From: Bolinopsis microptera
Taxonomy: Eukaryota > Ctenophora > Tentaculata > Lobata > Bolinopsidae
Assembly: GCF_026151205.1 (NCBI RefSeq)
Contig: NC_087077.1
Coordinates: 20,168,198-20,232,197, forward strand
Direction: 5' to 3'
Length of the DNA: 64,000 bases
Part shown: one piece after another, positions 1 to 12,747 of the stretch
Position numbering within the stretch: position 1 is the stretch's first letter
Layout: every line of letters begins with the position of its first letter
Program-made: the position numbers and the translations under genes
The notes under the pieces: generated by a model
Seen by the model: the letters and a program-made list of their open reading frames with translations, nothing else
Told to the model about the DNA's origin: nothing
Database searches by the model: none

Positions 1-125
1 TATTCATTGTATTGTTTCATAGTTTAGCTTTGTTTACCCTTTATTATCACGCTCGTTTCCATTGTCCAAACCCTTAATTAAATGCAAATAAACTTCGAAC
101 CGGGAAGCAAGTGTCGACTGCTTAC

Positions 126-1741
126 AATACTACAAGTAACTACTAGTTACTATAGTTACACTACTAGTTACCATAGTTACTTATATCTCCCATACTATAC
201 TACAAGTAACTACTAGTTACTATAGTTACACTACTAGTTACCATAGTTACTTATATCTCCCATACTATACTACAAGTAACTACTAGTTACTATAGTTACA
301 CTACTTGTTACCATAGTTACTTATCTCCCATACTATACTACAAGTAACTACTAGTTACTATAGTTACACTACTAGTTACCATAGTTACTTATATCTCCCA
401 TACTATACTACAAGTAACTACTAGTTACTATAGTTACACTACTAGTTACCATAGTTACTTATATCTCCCATACTATACTACAAGTAACTACTAGTTACTA
501 TAGTTACACTACTAGTTACCATAGTTACTTATATCTCCCATACTATACTACAAGTAACTACTAGTTACTATAGTTACACTACTAGTTACCATAGTTACTT
601 ATATCTCCCATACTATACTACAAGTAACTACTAGTTACTATAGTTACACTACTAGTTACCATAGTTACTTATCTCTCCCATACTATACTACAAGTAACTA
701 CTAGTTACTATAGTTACACTACTAGTTACCATAGTTACTTATATCTCCCATACTATACTACAAGTAACTACTAGTTACTATAGTTACACTACTAGTTACC
801 ATAGTTACTTATATCTCCCATACTATACTACAAGTAACTACTAGTTACTATAGTTACACTACTTGTTACCATAGTTACTTATCTCCCATACTATACTACA
901 AGTAACTACTAGTTACTATAGTTACACTACTAGTTACCATAGTTACTTATATCTCCCATACTATACTACAAGTAACTACTAGTTACTATAGTTACACTAC
1001 TAGTTACCATAGTTACTTATATCTCCCATACTATACTACAAGTAACTACTAGTTACTATAGTTACACTACTAGTTACCATAGTTACTTATATCTCCCATA
1101 CTATACTACAAGTAACTACTAGTTACTATAGTTACACTACTAGTTACCATAGTTACTTATATCTCCCATACTATACTACAAGTAACTACTAGTTACTATA
1201 GTTACACTACTAGTTACCATAGTTACTTATCTCTCCCATACTATACTACAAGTAACTACTAGTTACTATAGTTACACTACTAGTTACCATAGTTACTTAT
1301 ATCTCCCATACTATACTACAAGTAACTACTAGTTACTATAGTTACACTACTAGTTACCATAGTTACTTATATCTCCCATACTATACTACAAGTAACTACT
1401 AGTTACTATAGTTACACTACTAGTTACCATAGTTACTTATCTCTCCCATACTATACTACAAGTAACTACTAGTTACTATAGTTACACTACTAGTTACCAT
1501 AGTTACTTATATCTCCCATACTATACTACAAGTAACTACTAGTTACTATAGTTACACTACTAGTTACCATAGTTACTTATATCTCCCATACTATACTACA
1601 AGTAACTACTAGTTACTATAGTTACACTACTAGTTACCATAGTTACTTATATCTCCCATACTATACTACAAGTAACTACTAGTTACTATAGTTACACTAC
1701 TAGTTACCATAGTTACTTATATCTCCCATACTATACTACAA
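126..1741. repeat. 70-bp tandem array with 560-bp higher-order period
   Basis: About 23 head-to-tail copies of a 70-bp unit, with occasional 68-bp copies lacking an AT. Each unit carries TACAAGTAACTACTAGTTAC and GTTACCATAGTTAC, so it is rich in GTTAC/GTAAC inverted pairs. The marker variant ACTTGTTACC occurs near 303 and again near 863, and a CTCTCCCA variant occurs near 669 and 1229. Both pairs are 560 bp (8 units) apart, so an 8-unit block was duplicated as a whole. No coding potential is seen. Confidence 0.95.
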
Positions 1742-3835
1742 AGTCGGAACTAAGTCCGATCTAGGCCAGATTTTCCTTTCCGTATATTCCTGTCTCGCAA
1801 GGGACTCGTTTGTCCCAACCTTCTTCATTGACAGACAAATAGCTTCGTGTCGGTCGGCATCGTGTTGCTGTTCCCATAAAACTAGATCACTGGCTATAGT
1901 AGCTCAAAATGTAGCGTCCCGCAATATTTTCCATTTAACCAATTCTGAACTCCAATTCTAGTTAATTTTAATATATATATATCTTATATATAAGATCACA
2001 GCAAGTTTAATAAAATTAACGCGTTGCTAAGCGATTTTCTGGATGTGAAAGTGAAATGACCAATGATGAGCTAAATATGATTTTTGTCTGGAAAGATTGC
2101 CCGTGCAGTCAATTTATTGGAACCCAAGCCCTAATTTTCTGTGGCCCCACAGCTGGCAGTTCCACACGTGTCCGCTCGTTATCTTCTGATTTTAGGTCTT
2201 TAGCTAAATATAATAGGAGAGGTAATTCGATTTTACGACATTACAAAATACAGCTCTGTTCGATCGCAGTTAGGAAATGTATTCCAGATATTAATCATCC
2301 ATAATCATGATATATTTTATGGTTGCTGTTTTATTTGCTTACAATATATTAATTTTGGAGATCAGAATGTTTAACTCCAACTAACTTGGTGCCTGTTTCA
2401 TTGCTTATCGACTGTTTAACTATAAGAATTAGCATATGAGCCGGATTCTGGAAATGGGAGTGCAATGACGTGTTTTTAATAGCAGAGTGGTGCAATAATT
2501 CGTAACATTACGACACTGAAGAGTTGGTGGAGCTCCGTTAATGACAGTTGAAATACCTAGAAATACCGTTACTGATTTGATATCTTTTGAATTTGACGTA
2601 AGACTGACTGGTCAAGTTGCGGCCATTGTTACCGTTACCATGGTTACGTCAGACTGACGGGTGAAGTTGCAGCCAGTGCGGTCAAACCCAACTATTGCTC
2701 AATACTCCCGTATCTTGCCGGGTAACGCCCACTTTAGTGCGTAACAAAGTACCAACTTAGCCGAGATCCTCAGAATGGAAATACCGAGCAGAGTTATATA
2801 TAGGTTGAATCAGTCGCAACGGGTTAAGTTTTAAGGGTTATCATATTGTTGGAGGAAGCAGTCAGTAACCTTCGCCTCGCATTTCTTGCAGTCTCTGGAA
2901 GGAAGGGGGTGTCTTTTGACTCGCTATCTTTGATCTTGCTGAGGATGAAGGACCCGTATTTTTGACAGAGACCTCAGTGTGCGTGCTAGTTACCATAGTA
3001 ACACCACTTGTAGTCAGTGTGCGTGCTGAGATAGAGATTGAGCGAGGTGAGTAGAGAAGCGAGCGAGTTGCCAGATTATCTCTGAATTATCCTAGACTAG
3101 TTAACAATTTACTAAAATCTCAGACTTTAATCTACGCGAGGAATTATCTGCAAATCTGTTATAATCTTCCAGTTGCAACTGTTTCAGCTGGTGTACAACT
3201 TTACAACTTGACTGTGAGTATGTGATTGCATATTATGTATCGATCGTAATTCATTATTTCTTAGTTATTTTGATTGCGTTCTAATCATAGGTTAACGTGT
3301 TCGCTGATTCAAAAAAAATTTTAAAAATACCGATGACTTACAGAGATGTGCACGTTTCTGATGACTTACAGCTGTATACGTGCTTTTGCATAGGAAATAT
3401 TATTAGTTCAAGCTTTTAAAAAGTAATTTCATCTCCAGGTTGATGTGGAATGTGTGTTACTATCAATGATAATGTAACGTTCTAACGTTATGAGAGGTAA
3501 CTGTAAATTACAATTCAGGCTTGATTACTTTTCAGTGCACTTTTTTGATGAGGACCTGTGTAATTCCTAGGGGCACCTAAAATGTGAAGTATAAAATGTT
3601 TGCTTCGTAAAGTATCTTTGTAAATTTTAACATCAATAAATGTGTTAAAAATCACATTTCGTGCGTCATCTACGCGTTTCAATGAATAAAAGAATAAACA
3701 TTTTGTTGCCGATATGTGTGTTTGTCAGCTTTGTGATATAGTCTAGAAATTATAGTATCAGCTCTGTCATGGAGACTAGAAATAGCAGTTGCAGAGTCAA
3801 CTTATAGCGGCGAGCAGGGTCATAACTTATAATAA
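1742..3835. other. Unique AT-rich DNA, no gene recognised
   Basis: No convincing exon. An 82-codon open frame at 2056-2304 has no recognisable domain and no splice or poly-A context. A perfect X-box-like palindrome GTTACCATGGTTAC lies at 2634-2647, between two copies of a roughly 25-bp segment beginning AGACTGAC. A GTTACCATAGTAAC variant is near 2989, and an AATAAA lies at 3635-3640. Confidence 0.6.
2634..2647. promoter_or_regulatory. Solo X-box-like palindrome
   Basis: GTTACCATGGTTAC fits the RFX-type X-box pattern GTNRCC, short spacer, GGYNAC. It is an isolated copy outside any array. Binding is inferred from the motif only. Confidence 0.4.
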
Positions 3836-4508
3836 TAGCAGTAACCTTGGTAGCAGTAACCTTGGTAGCAATAACCTTGGTAGCAGTAACATTGGTAGCG
3901 GTAACCTTGGTAGCAGTAACCTTGGTAGCGGTAACCTTGGTAGCGGTAACCTTAGTAGCAGTAACCTTGGTAGCGGTAACCTTGGTAGCGGTAACCTTGG
4001 TAGCAGTAACCTTGGCAGCGGAACCTTGGTAGCAGTAACCTTGGTACCAGTAACCTTGGTAGCAATAACCTTGGTACCAGTAACCTTGGTACCAGTAACC
4101 TTGGTAGCAGTAACCTTGGTAGCAGTAACCTTGGTAGCAGTAACCTTGGTAGCAGTAACCTTGGTACCAGTAACCTTGGTAGCAGTAACCTTGGTAGCAG
4201 TAACCTTGGTACCAGTAACCTTGGTACCAGTAACCTTGGTACCAGTAACCTTGGTAGCAGTAACCTTGGTACCAGTAACCTTGGTAGCAGTAACCTTGGC
4301 AGCGGAACCTTGGTAGCAGTAACCTTGGTACCAGTAACCTTGGTAGCAATAACCTTGGTAGCAATAACCTTGGTAACGGTAACCTTGGCAGCAGTAACCT
4401 TGGTAGCAATAATCTTGGTAGCAGTAACCTTGGCAGCAGTAACCTTGGTAGCAGTAACCTTGGCAGCAGTAACCTTGGTAGCGGTAACCTTGGTAGCGGT
4501 AACCTTCA
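3836..4508. repeat. 15-bp tandem array
   Basis: About 45 copies of AGCAGTAACCTTGGT with point variants (AGCGG, ACCAG, AGCAA). The unit is a multiple of three and contains no stop, so open frames appear on both strands (for example 199 to 219 codons on the minus strand). These are by-products of the periodicity. The core GTAACCTTGGTAGC differs from the X-box palindrome at only a few positions. Confidence 0.95.
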
Positions 4509-5250
4509 AGATCAGTAGCAGTATAAACCTTACAGCTGGTAATTTGAGCACAGTTTATGCTGCGGATTGTATTTAGTGTATTGTCATAGTAAATATTATT
4601 TACTAAACCTAATCGACCTTGTTCGCTGTCTCTAGTGGTAGAATACAGGGTTTATTACACTGCAAAGTTATTGTCACGCTGCAAAGTTATCTCTGCTAAC
4701 GGGTCATATTTTTCATTGTACAATAGAAGGCGTACACCTTATAGATCTGTCGTTGGTGGGTATCAGTGGTTAATGGATATGATAGTGGGTATTATTATTG
4801 TGGGTAATGGGTAATAGTGGGAATTGGGAACTCCCTCCAATTTCCTCCTGTTTGCTACTTTATACTTTTATAAGCGCCGTGTTTAGAATTTGTTTATTAA
4901 CTCTACTACTCCGCAAAGCAGATAGTTATTTTCCGTTATGGCTTTATCGTCGTAAAACTGTTAAACGCTCCCTGTAAACACTAGACATAGTATTACCGTT
5001 ACCATGGTTACATACTAAACATATTAAACATAGTATTTCGTTTAGCTAATTTGTCAGTTGCTTTATCGTTTGAAAATCCAAATAACGAATAACTAACGAG
5101 ACAGCAATTTGTACGGTTGTTTAGCTGACATATGACCGGTTATATTTCTATTTCAATTCGATATTAACGCGTGCATTCAGGAAAACTTACTACTTTCTTT
5201 ATATTCGATACAAACAGTTATATGTGCTCTAAAATTATTGACTACCCCGT
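4509..5250. other. Unique spacer with one X-box palindrome
   Basis: AT-rich sequence between two arrays. No open frame of note. A perfect GTTACCATGGTTAC lies at 4998-5011. Nothing else is recognised. Confidence 0.5.
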
Positions 5251-6142
5251 TCTGCACGCAGTTACTCACTCAAGCAAGTGACAGTCTGCACGCAGTTACT
5301 CACTCAAGCAAGTGACAGTCTGCACACAGTTACTCACTCAAGCAAGGGACAGTCTGCACGCAGTTACTCACTCAAGCAAGTGACAGTCTGCACGCAGTTA
5401 CTCACTCAAGCAAGTGACAGTCTGCACGCAGTTACTCACTCAAGCAAGTGACAGTCTGCACGCAGTTACTCACTCAAGCAAGTGACAGTCTGCACGCAGT
5501 TACTCACTCAAGCAAGTGACAGTCTGCACGCAGTTACTCACTCAAGCAAGGGACAGTCTGCACGCAGTTACTCACTCAAGCAAGGGACAGTCTGCACGCA
5601 GTTACTCACTCAAGCAAGTGACAGTCTGCACGCAGTTACTCACTCAAGCAAGTGACAGTCTGCACGCAGTTACTCACTCAAGCAAGTGACAGTCTGCACG
5701 CAGTTACTCACTCAAGCAAGTGACAGTCTGCACGCAGTAACTCACTCAAGCAAGTGACAGTCTGCACGCAGTAACTCACTCAAGCAAGTGACAGTCTGCA
5801 CGCAGTTACTCACTCAAGCAAGTGACAGTCTGCACGCAGTTACTCACTCAAGCAAGTGACAGTCTGCACGCAGTTACTCACTCAAGCAAGTGACAGTCTG
5901 CACGCAGTTACTCACTCAAGCAAGTGACAGTCTGCACGCAGTAACTCACTCAAGCAAGTGACAGTCTGCACGCAGTTACTCACTCAAGCAAGTGACAGTC
6001 TGCACGCAGTAACTCACTCAAGCAAGTGACAGTCTGCACGCAGTTACTCACTCAAGCAAGTGACAGTCTGCACGCAGTAACTCACTCAAGCAAGTGACAG
6101 TCTGCACGCAGTTACTCACTCAAGCAAGGGACAGTCTGCACG
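5251..6142. repeat. 34-bp tandem array
   Basis: About 26 very similar copies of a 34-bp unit that begins TCTGCACGCAGTTACTCACT and ends CAAGCAAGTGACAG. Variants are single-base changes (GTTACT/GTAACT, AAGTGA/AAGGGA). Such homogeneity suggests recent expansion or ongoing homogenisation. Confidence 0.95.
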
Positions 6143-6666
6143 CTCTGCCGTGTTGTATGTGACCCTCTCAGCTCTTCGTATGTGACCCGCCCTTGACTCT
6201 CTATCCTTCACAATAGCATTGAGCATATATTTCACAAACTGATTGTAACTCATCATTAGTAACTAATCAGATAACCTAAGTTTTTTAGAGCGCACCGAGA
6301 AGCTACAAGAACAGAGCTTGTTGTACTTGTACACAGGTAAGAAGGATGAGTGTCATTATAATGAAATCAGATACCTCACTTTGACCTCTACTTTTTAGTT
6401 AGATACCTCACTAGTAGAGACGAAGGTAAATACTCCTTCGTAAATACTCCCAGGCAATAGTTAGGTACCTGCCGTGTCTTCGTGCTATCCTCAATCCTCA
6501 TGTATATCATCCTCATTATATCGATCAGTACATTTATGCTAGACTATTTTCTGTAGAGTGTTTTTACTGTACTACATTATAACAGACTGTATTATAGTAA
6601 ACTTGGTTTGTTGATGACCCGAATACTTTCTACTAGCCAACTGTAACCGTAATTCAATACAGTTCA
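6143..6666. other. Unique spacer
   Basis: AT-rich DNA between arrays, with short local duplications such as AGATACCTCACT (two copies near 6370-6412). No gene or known element is recognised. Confidence 0.5.
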
Positions 6667-6908
6667 GACAACTTCTAGAACCACGGGACGCTACCAGTAC
6701 CTCACGACGACACGACAGACAACTTTTAGAACCACGGGACGCTACCAGTACCTCACGACGACACGACAGACAACTTCTAGAACCACGGGACACTACCAGT
6801 ACCTCACGACGACACGACAGACAACTTCTAGAACCACGGGACGCTACCAGTACCTCACGACGACACGACAGACAACTTCTAGAACCACGGGACGCTACCA
6901 GTACCTCC
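6667..6908. repeat. 51-bp tandem array, about 5 copies
   Basis: The unit starts GACAACTTCTAGAACCACGG and includes ACCAGTACCTCACGACGACA. The fifth copy is truncated. Because 51 is a multiple of three, a short minus-strand open frame results. It has no recognisable domain. Confidence 0.9.
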
Positions 6909-8439
6909 GCTCACAACCGAGCTTTGTAGAGAGGAGTATACTGTATCTGACTGAATGATCTAGTTTTAATTTGAACCTAACTTCTGGCTTATACCTGTCA
7001 TTTCAGGATCACAATCAGTTGACGTAACGTTGCCTAGCAACATTTATATCTTGTAACTTATTAGTACTCAGTAACTGTTACCTAGCAACATTTATGTTTC
7101 GTTACCTATCAGCCCCGTTACCTAGCAATATCCCTCGTAATTACTCAGTAATCTTGCAACACATCGAACCAAGTAATCTTGCAACACATCGAAATGATTA
7201 CACCTTTTTGAAATTTAGTTGTAACCGCGATTTGTTTTAATTTTCAGTTCTGTGAAAATACACTCTACAGCACAAGGACACAAAATTTCGCGATTATTTA
7301 GGCCAAAAATTGCACCGCGACAAGCCAAACTAGGCAAAATCGCGGCGAAAATCTCGAAAATCTCGAAAATCTCGGCGAATTTGCACAACTTTCCACGGTT
7401 TTTCAAGTGAACAAGTTGTTCTTAGGCACGTGGTTACGTGGTTCTGGAACAAGTAGTCCTATAGCATATTATCATTATGGTCATCGGACAGAATGAGGTT
7501 TAAATCACTTAACACCTTTAATTCTTTTAATTCTATCGAGTGGTGGTCAAATTTTGCAGCTCAGTGGCTTTTTGTGGGCGACTTAGAGGTGGCGGCATGT
7601 TGCCAGCATTGTGGCATCCTTTGTATAGGTTTTTCACTATCACTATGTTCGTAGAAATATTTCCTTTACTCTCATGCGTTTTTGTCCATATTGTGTTCGC
7701 AAAGGTATGTTACTTACTTTGGTTTACTTTTGTGTGCTTCATAAAATTCTCTATCGGGTCATCAGAGTTGCTGACCACCCGGACAGCGAGATCGCTGCCT
7801 TTATTCCACTCAAGTCCAGTAACGAGTTTCCATTTCGGCCACCTCACAACTGTGACAGCAACCTCACAACCGTAATGACCACCTCACAACATTAACTGAG
7901 CTCTCTGCTGCAGCAAACTCTTAGTCTTACTGGCTTACTCGATATTTTGCTTTTGCATTCCTTCAATACTCATATTCAGTGCTATGAATATCCATTACTT
8001 AATTGAATGTTGCCACTAAAAATGGTTTATTAGAGTAAAAGAATGCGTACAACTACAAGTGGAAGTTTCCAGTCAGCAGGAATTAAAGCCACCGAGTCCT
8101 GGCCAGCCGGAGCTCATTTCTTTAATTTATCCAATCAATTATCATTTCAACAACTCTACTCTTCTAGGCTGACAAGCCTAATGTATGTGCTGTGAATGGT
8201 TTATTGTTTGACACGAAAACTGCGCTCTATGCATCTGGTTTAAAATCAGCTTGCACATGAACGGCTCTGTTTAGAAATCTGCATCTCAGAGTTGCTCTGT
8301 CTTCGTTAACATCAGTTAGAGTTGTGTGTCTGGAGAGGGGTGGTTCTTAGAGTTTAAAAAAAAAAGAGAGGTTGGGCCAAGATAGCCCACGAAAGGATAG
8401 CATTGAGATGCTCTGCCTACCTCTGGGGTGTGGCAACCC
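6909..8439. other. Unique DNA with a decayed MITE-like segment
   Basis: No supported gene. Short tandem segments with GTTACCTAGCAACA occur near 7020-7130. The segment 7273-7400 resembles the first 50-60 bp of the hAT-like MITE found at 39861-40009: both share TTTCGCGATTATTT and GGCCAAAAAT. Overlapping open frames at 7540-7895 look accidental. Confidence 0.5.
7273..7400 (+). mobile_element. Degenerate relative of the 149-bp hAT-like MITE
   Basis: About 55 bp align by eye with the left part of the element at 39861: a CAAGGACA-like start, then TTTCGCGATTATTT, then GGCCAAAAAT. The right part differs, ending in repeats of AAAATCTCG, and no clean target-site duplication is visible. Probably an old truncated copy. 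Confidence 0.45.
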
Positions 8440-10811
8440 TGGGGAAGGTTGGAGTGGGGTGGTTGTGAGCCTGGAGAGGGGTGGTTGTGAGCCTGGAGAG
8501 GGATGGTTGTAAGCCTGGAGAGGGGTGGTTGTGAGCCTGGAGAGGGGTGGTTGTGAGCCTGGAGTGGGGTGGTTGTGTGTCTGGAGAGAGGTGGTTGTAA
8601 GCCTGGAGAGGGATGGTTGTAAGCCTGGAGAGGGGTGGTTGTGAGCCTGGAGAGGGGTGGTTGTGAGCCTGGAGTGGGGTGGTTGTGAGCCTGGAGAGGG
8701 GTGGTTGTGAGCCTGGAGAGGGGTGGTTGTAAGCCTGGAGAGGGATGGTTGTAAGCCTGGAGAGGGGTGGTTGTGTGTCTGGAGAGAGGTGGTTGTAAGC
8801 CTGGAGAGGGTTAGTTGTGAGCCTGGAGAGGGGTAATTGTAAGACTGGAGAGGGGTAATTGTAAGACTGGAGAGGGGTGGTTGTGAGCCTGGAGAGGGGT
8901 GGTTGTGAGCCTGGAGAGTGGTGGCTGTGAGCCTGGAGAGGGATGGTTGTGAGCCTGGAGAGGGGTGGTTGTGAGCCTGGAGAGGGGTGGTTGTAAGCCT
9001 GGAGAGGGGTGGTTGTAAGCCTGGAGAGGGATGGTTGTGAGCCTGGAGAGGGATGATTGTAAGCCTGGAGAGGGGTGGTTGTGAGCCTGGAGAGGGGTGG
9101 TTGTAAGCCTGGAGAGGGGTGGTTGTGAGCCTGGAGAGGGATGGTTGTTAGCCTGGAGAGGGATGGTTGTGAGCCTGGAGAGGGGTGGTTGTAAGCCTGG
9201 AGAGGGGTGGTTGTGAGCCTGGAGAGGGGTGGTTGTGAGCCTGGAGAGGGGTGGTTGTAAGCCTGGAGAGGGGTGGTTGTGAGCCTGGAGAGGGATGGTT
9301 GTGAGCCTGGAGAGGGGTGGTTGTGAGCCTGGAGAGGGGTGGTTGTGAGCCTGGAGAGGGGTGGTTGTAAGCCTGGAGAGGGGTGGTTGTGAGCCTGGAG
9401 AGGGGTGGTTGTAAGCCTGGAGAGGGGTGGTTGTGAGCCTGGAGAGGGATGGTTGTTAGCCTGGAGAGGGGTGGTTGTAAGCCTGTAGAGGGGTGGTTGT
9501 GAGCCTGGAGAAGGATGGTTGTGAGCCTGGAGAGGGGTGGTTGTGAGCCTGGAGAAGGATGGTTGTGAGCCTGGAGAGGGGTGGTTGTAAGACTAGAGAG
9601 GGGTGGTTGTAAGCATGGAGAGGGGTGGTTGTGAGCCTGGAGAGGGGTGATTGTGAGCCTGGAGAGGGATGGTTGTAAGCCTGGAGAGGGGTGGTTGTGA
9701 GCCTGGAGAGGGGTGGTTGTAAGCCTGGAGAGGGGTGGTTGTAAGCATGGAGAGGGATGGTTGTGAGCATGGAGAGGGATGATTGTAAGCATGGAGAGGG
9801 GTGGTTGTAAGCCCGGAGAGGGGTGGTTGTGAGCCTGGAGAGGGATGGTTGTGAGCCTGGAGAGGGATGGTTGTTAGCCTGGAGAGGGATGGTTGTGAGC
9901 CTGGAGAGGGGTGGTTGTAAGCCTGGAGAGGGGTGGTTGTAAGCCTGGAGAGGGATGGTTGTGAGCCTGGAGAGGGATGGTTGTAAGCCTGGAGAGGGGT
10001 GGTTGTGAGCCTGGAGAGGGGTGGTTGTAAGCCTGGAGAGGGGTGGTTGTGAGCCTGGAGAGGGATGGTTGTTAGCCTGGAGAGGGATGGTTGTGAGCCT
10101 GGAGAGGGGTGGTTGTAAGCCTGGAGAGGGGTGGTTGTGAGCCTGGAGAGGGGTGGTTGTGAGACTGGAGAGGGGTGGTTGTAAGCCTGGAGAGGGGTGG
10201 TTGTGAGCCTGGAGAGGGATGGTTGTAAGCCTGGAGAGGGTGGTTGTGAGCCTGGAGAGGGGTGGTTGTGAGACTGGAGAGGGGTGGTTGTAAGCCTGGA
10301 GAGGGGTGGTTGTGAGACTGGAGAGGGGTGGTTGTAAGCCTGGAGAGGGGTGGTTGTGAGCCTGGAGAGGGATGGTTGTTAGCCTGGAGAGGGGTGGTTG
10401 TAAGCCTGTAGAGGGGTGGTTGTGAGCCTGGAGAAGGATGGTTGTGAGCCTGGAGAGGGGTGGTTGTGAGCCTGGAGAAGGATGGTTGTGAGCCTGGAGA
10501 GGGGTGGTTGTAAGACTAGAGAGGGGTGGTTGTAAGCATGGAGAGGGGTGGTTGTGAGCCTGGAGAGGGGTGATTGTGAGCCTGGAGAGGGATGGTTGTA
10601 AGCCTGGAGAGGGGTGGTTGTGAGCCTGGAGAGGGGTGGTTGTAAGCCTGGAGAGGGGTGGTTGTAAGCATGGAGAGGGATGGTTGTGAGCATGGAGAGG
10701 GATGATTGTAAGCATGGAGAGGGGTGGTTGTAAGCCCGGAGAGGGGTGGTTGTGAGCCTGGAGAGGGATGGTTGTGAGCCTGGAGAGGGATGGTTGTTAG
10801 CCTGGAGAGGG
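8440..10811. repeat. 22-bp tandem array, about 107 copies, with 923-bp higher-order unit
   Basis: The unit is GGTTGTGAGCCTGGAGAGGG plus two bases, with frequent GTAAGC, GGATGG and GTTAGC variants. The block 9456-9792 recurs at 10379-10715 with the same set of rare variants (CTGTAGAG, GAGAAGGATG, GACTAGAG). This fixes a 923-bp higher-order duplication. The minus strand lacks stops in this repeat and reads as a 419-codon histidine/proline-rich frame (units like PLQAHNHPSPG), most simply a by-product. Confidence 0.95.
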
Positions 10812-11335
10812 TGCCATATTCCAGTAACTTGGTTGTATTATTTTAGTTCTCGGTATAATATTTCCATACGATTAAGCGACAGTCTTGTTTATATATTAAC
10901 CTTTATTATATATGATAACCTAAGTCTAAGTCCGATTAGGATCACTTCCTTTATATTTTCTATTAAAATTCAATTATCACTGCCCAGCAGTGCAGAAATA
11001 ATATTTACGTACTGGAGATCGCATTTCTAGCACTTGTGTAGTTTACTGTGGATTGTTACCATAACTTGCGAGCGGGGACGAGCGTCTCCTGTGTTAGAAG
11101 TTTCTTTATTTAAATAAATATAAAACGGGAGAAACCAAATAAGGATTGTCAGTTTGAAATGTATAGCTTGCTTTTGTTACATTTTGCTACAATTAATAAA
11201 AGCTCGCGAGTCTTAGGAGAGATGTTTCTTAGAATCTGTTTCAAAGTTCACAATAGAAAACTTTTAGTTGTCAGCACTTCGCTGGAACAGGTTCCCGGCT
11301 CGTGCTACTCAGATTGGTAAGTAGCCAACAGCTTC
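10812..11335. other. Unique spacer
   Basis: AT-rich DNA. No gene, RNA or element is recognised. Two AATAAA-type strings occur near 11115 and 11195, without an associated reading frame. Confidence 0.5.
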
Positions 11336-11530
11336 TTAGTAACCGTTACCTAGCCAACTAGCTGCTACTTAGTAACTGTTACCTAGCCAACTAGCTGCTA
11401 CTTAGTAACTGTTACCTAGCCAACTAGCTGCTACTTAGTAACTGTTACCTAGCCAACTAGCTGCTACTTAGTAACTGTTACCTAGCCAACTAGCTGCTAC
11501 TTAGTAACCGTTACCTAGCCAACTAGCTGC
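11336..11530. repeat. 33-bp tandem array, about 6 copies
   Basis: The unit is TAGCCAACTAGCTGCTACTT followed by AGTAACTGTTACC. It contains GTTACCTAGCCAAC, an X-box-like core (GTTACC, short spacer, CCAAC). Confidence 0.92.
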
Positions 11531-12747
11531 GCATTTCTCCAACTCAGTCAGCTAGCCTGATTCTAGTAGTTTCGCCCAATTCTTAACTGTCAGCACTTGA
11601 AAATCCATGAAATGTGCTCGATAATTCACTATATATTTATAGTGAGCGAAGTTAGTAGCTATTATTAGCGTCTTGGTACTGCCCTCGCAGATTCGTTTGT
11701 TTTTTGAGTTATAACTAGATACTTGTTTAGTTTTCACTTGTTTAGTTTCACTATATTGTTTAGATTCCTTCAAACTTAATCGTGGTTCTCGTACTAATTC
11801 CTGAATAGATGCAACAATTCGTACTGTTAAGCTATTAGTAGCAGTAACCATGGTAACCAAGCTATTATTAGCATATGAAGCACGGAATAATCAGAAAAGA
11901 CACAAAAAACTTGCATTTTCGGTGGTGTAAATCAGCATTTATTAAACTTCAAAGTAAACAGTAAATTACCCTCTGTAAAGTACTCAACACCTGAGTTTTC
12001 TACAAGTTTCACGGCTTCTCCCCCGATAGAATGCAAGTAGTTTACCTGTGAGGGCAGCCTAGTGCTCCAGTTTTACTTCATCTTCCACAGTCTGGACAAT
12101 ATCGCTGGCTACTCGGCTTAAGTAACCGTTACTTAGTAACCGTTACTTAGTTAATACTGGCTACCCTGCTTTCATCACATTACAGTTAAAGTTACGAACC
12201 CTTTCGTAACGCTTCGATCAGAGGATCAGGTAACCTTCCCGAGCTTTCAGCAGTTTCAAAATCACGCCAATACGCCAGTCTTTTGGATCACTATCGTGGA
12301 TTTCACACCGCGGTATAACCTTATTTGAGCACAGAACTTGGTTTTCGACACGTCACAACTTTACTGAGTGACGTCACAGAAGGTGGAATATTAGGTGTCG
12401 TCATGGCAACGTGGTATATGTTCACACCTTGTAGTTTAGTTTTCAGAGAAACGTACGTACTTGTGTCGTCATGGCAACAGACGGACTTACTGTCGTACTT
12501 ACAACTCGCAACTTCGTAAAAAGTACTCAGATTTTTACTCAACAGTCGGTTTAGACTGCGTGAACTGTGACGTATACAAATGTTTACCTATTATTTACAA
12601 AGCTATGTTTGGTCACTTGTTTTGTGTTATTTGTTTCAAACTGTACAACTACATTTAATAAATTTTGTAAATGTGTATGATTGTTTTTGTACGATTTTTC
12701 CCGGAACTGCCCAACTGATACTCTGACTAAACTGTGAGTTGTAGCTA
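11531..12747. other. Unique DNA with scattered X-box-like sites
   Basis: No supported gene. A perfect palindrome GTAACCATGGTAAC lies at 11844-11857. CGTCATGGCAAC occurs twice (near 12400 and 12466). GTAACCGTTACTTAG, the core of the next array, occurs near 12123-12150 as solo copies. Small opposing open frames at 12321-12542 are unlikely genes. Confidence 0.5.
11844..11857. promoter_or_regulatory. Solo X-box-like palindrome
   Basis: GTAACCATGGTAAC, isolated in unique sequence. It matches the RFX-type half-site pattern on both sides of a central AT. Confidence 0.4.

Noticed and set aside
3750-4551. Long frames on both strands over the 15-bp array
   Set aside because: The unit is a multiple of three and stop-free on several frames, so the frames are periodicity by-products.
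5251-6142. CRISPR array
   Set aside because: The 34-bp unit is a continuous head-to-tail repeat without unique spacers, and the context is eukaryotic.
9456-10715. 419-codon minus-strand frame of histidine/proline repeats
   Set aside because: It follows exactly the 22-bp array and exists only because the repeat lacks stops on that strand. There is no unique N terminus, signal peptide or domain.
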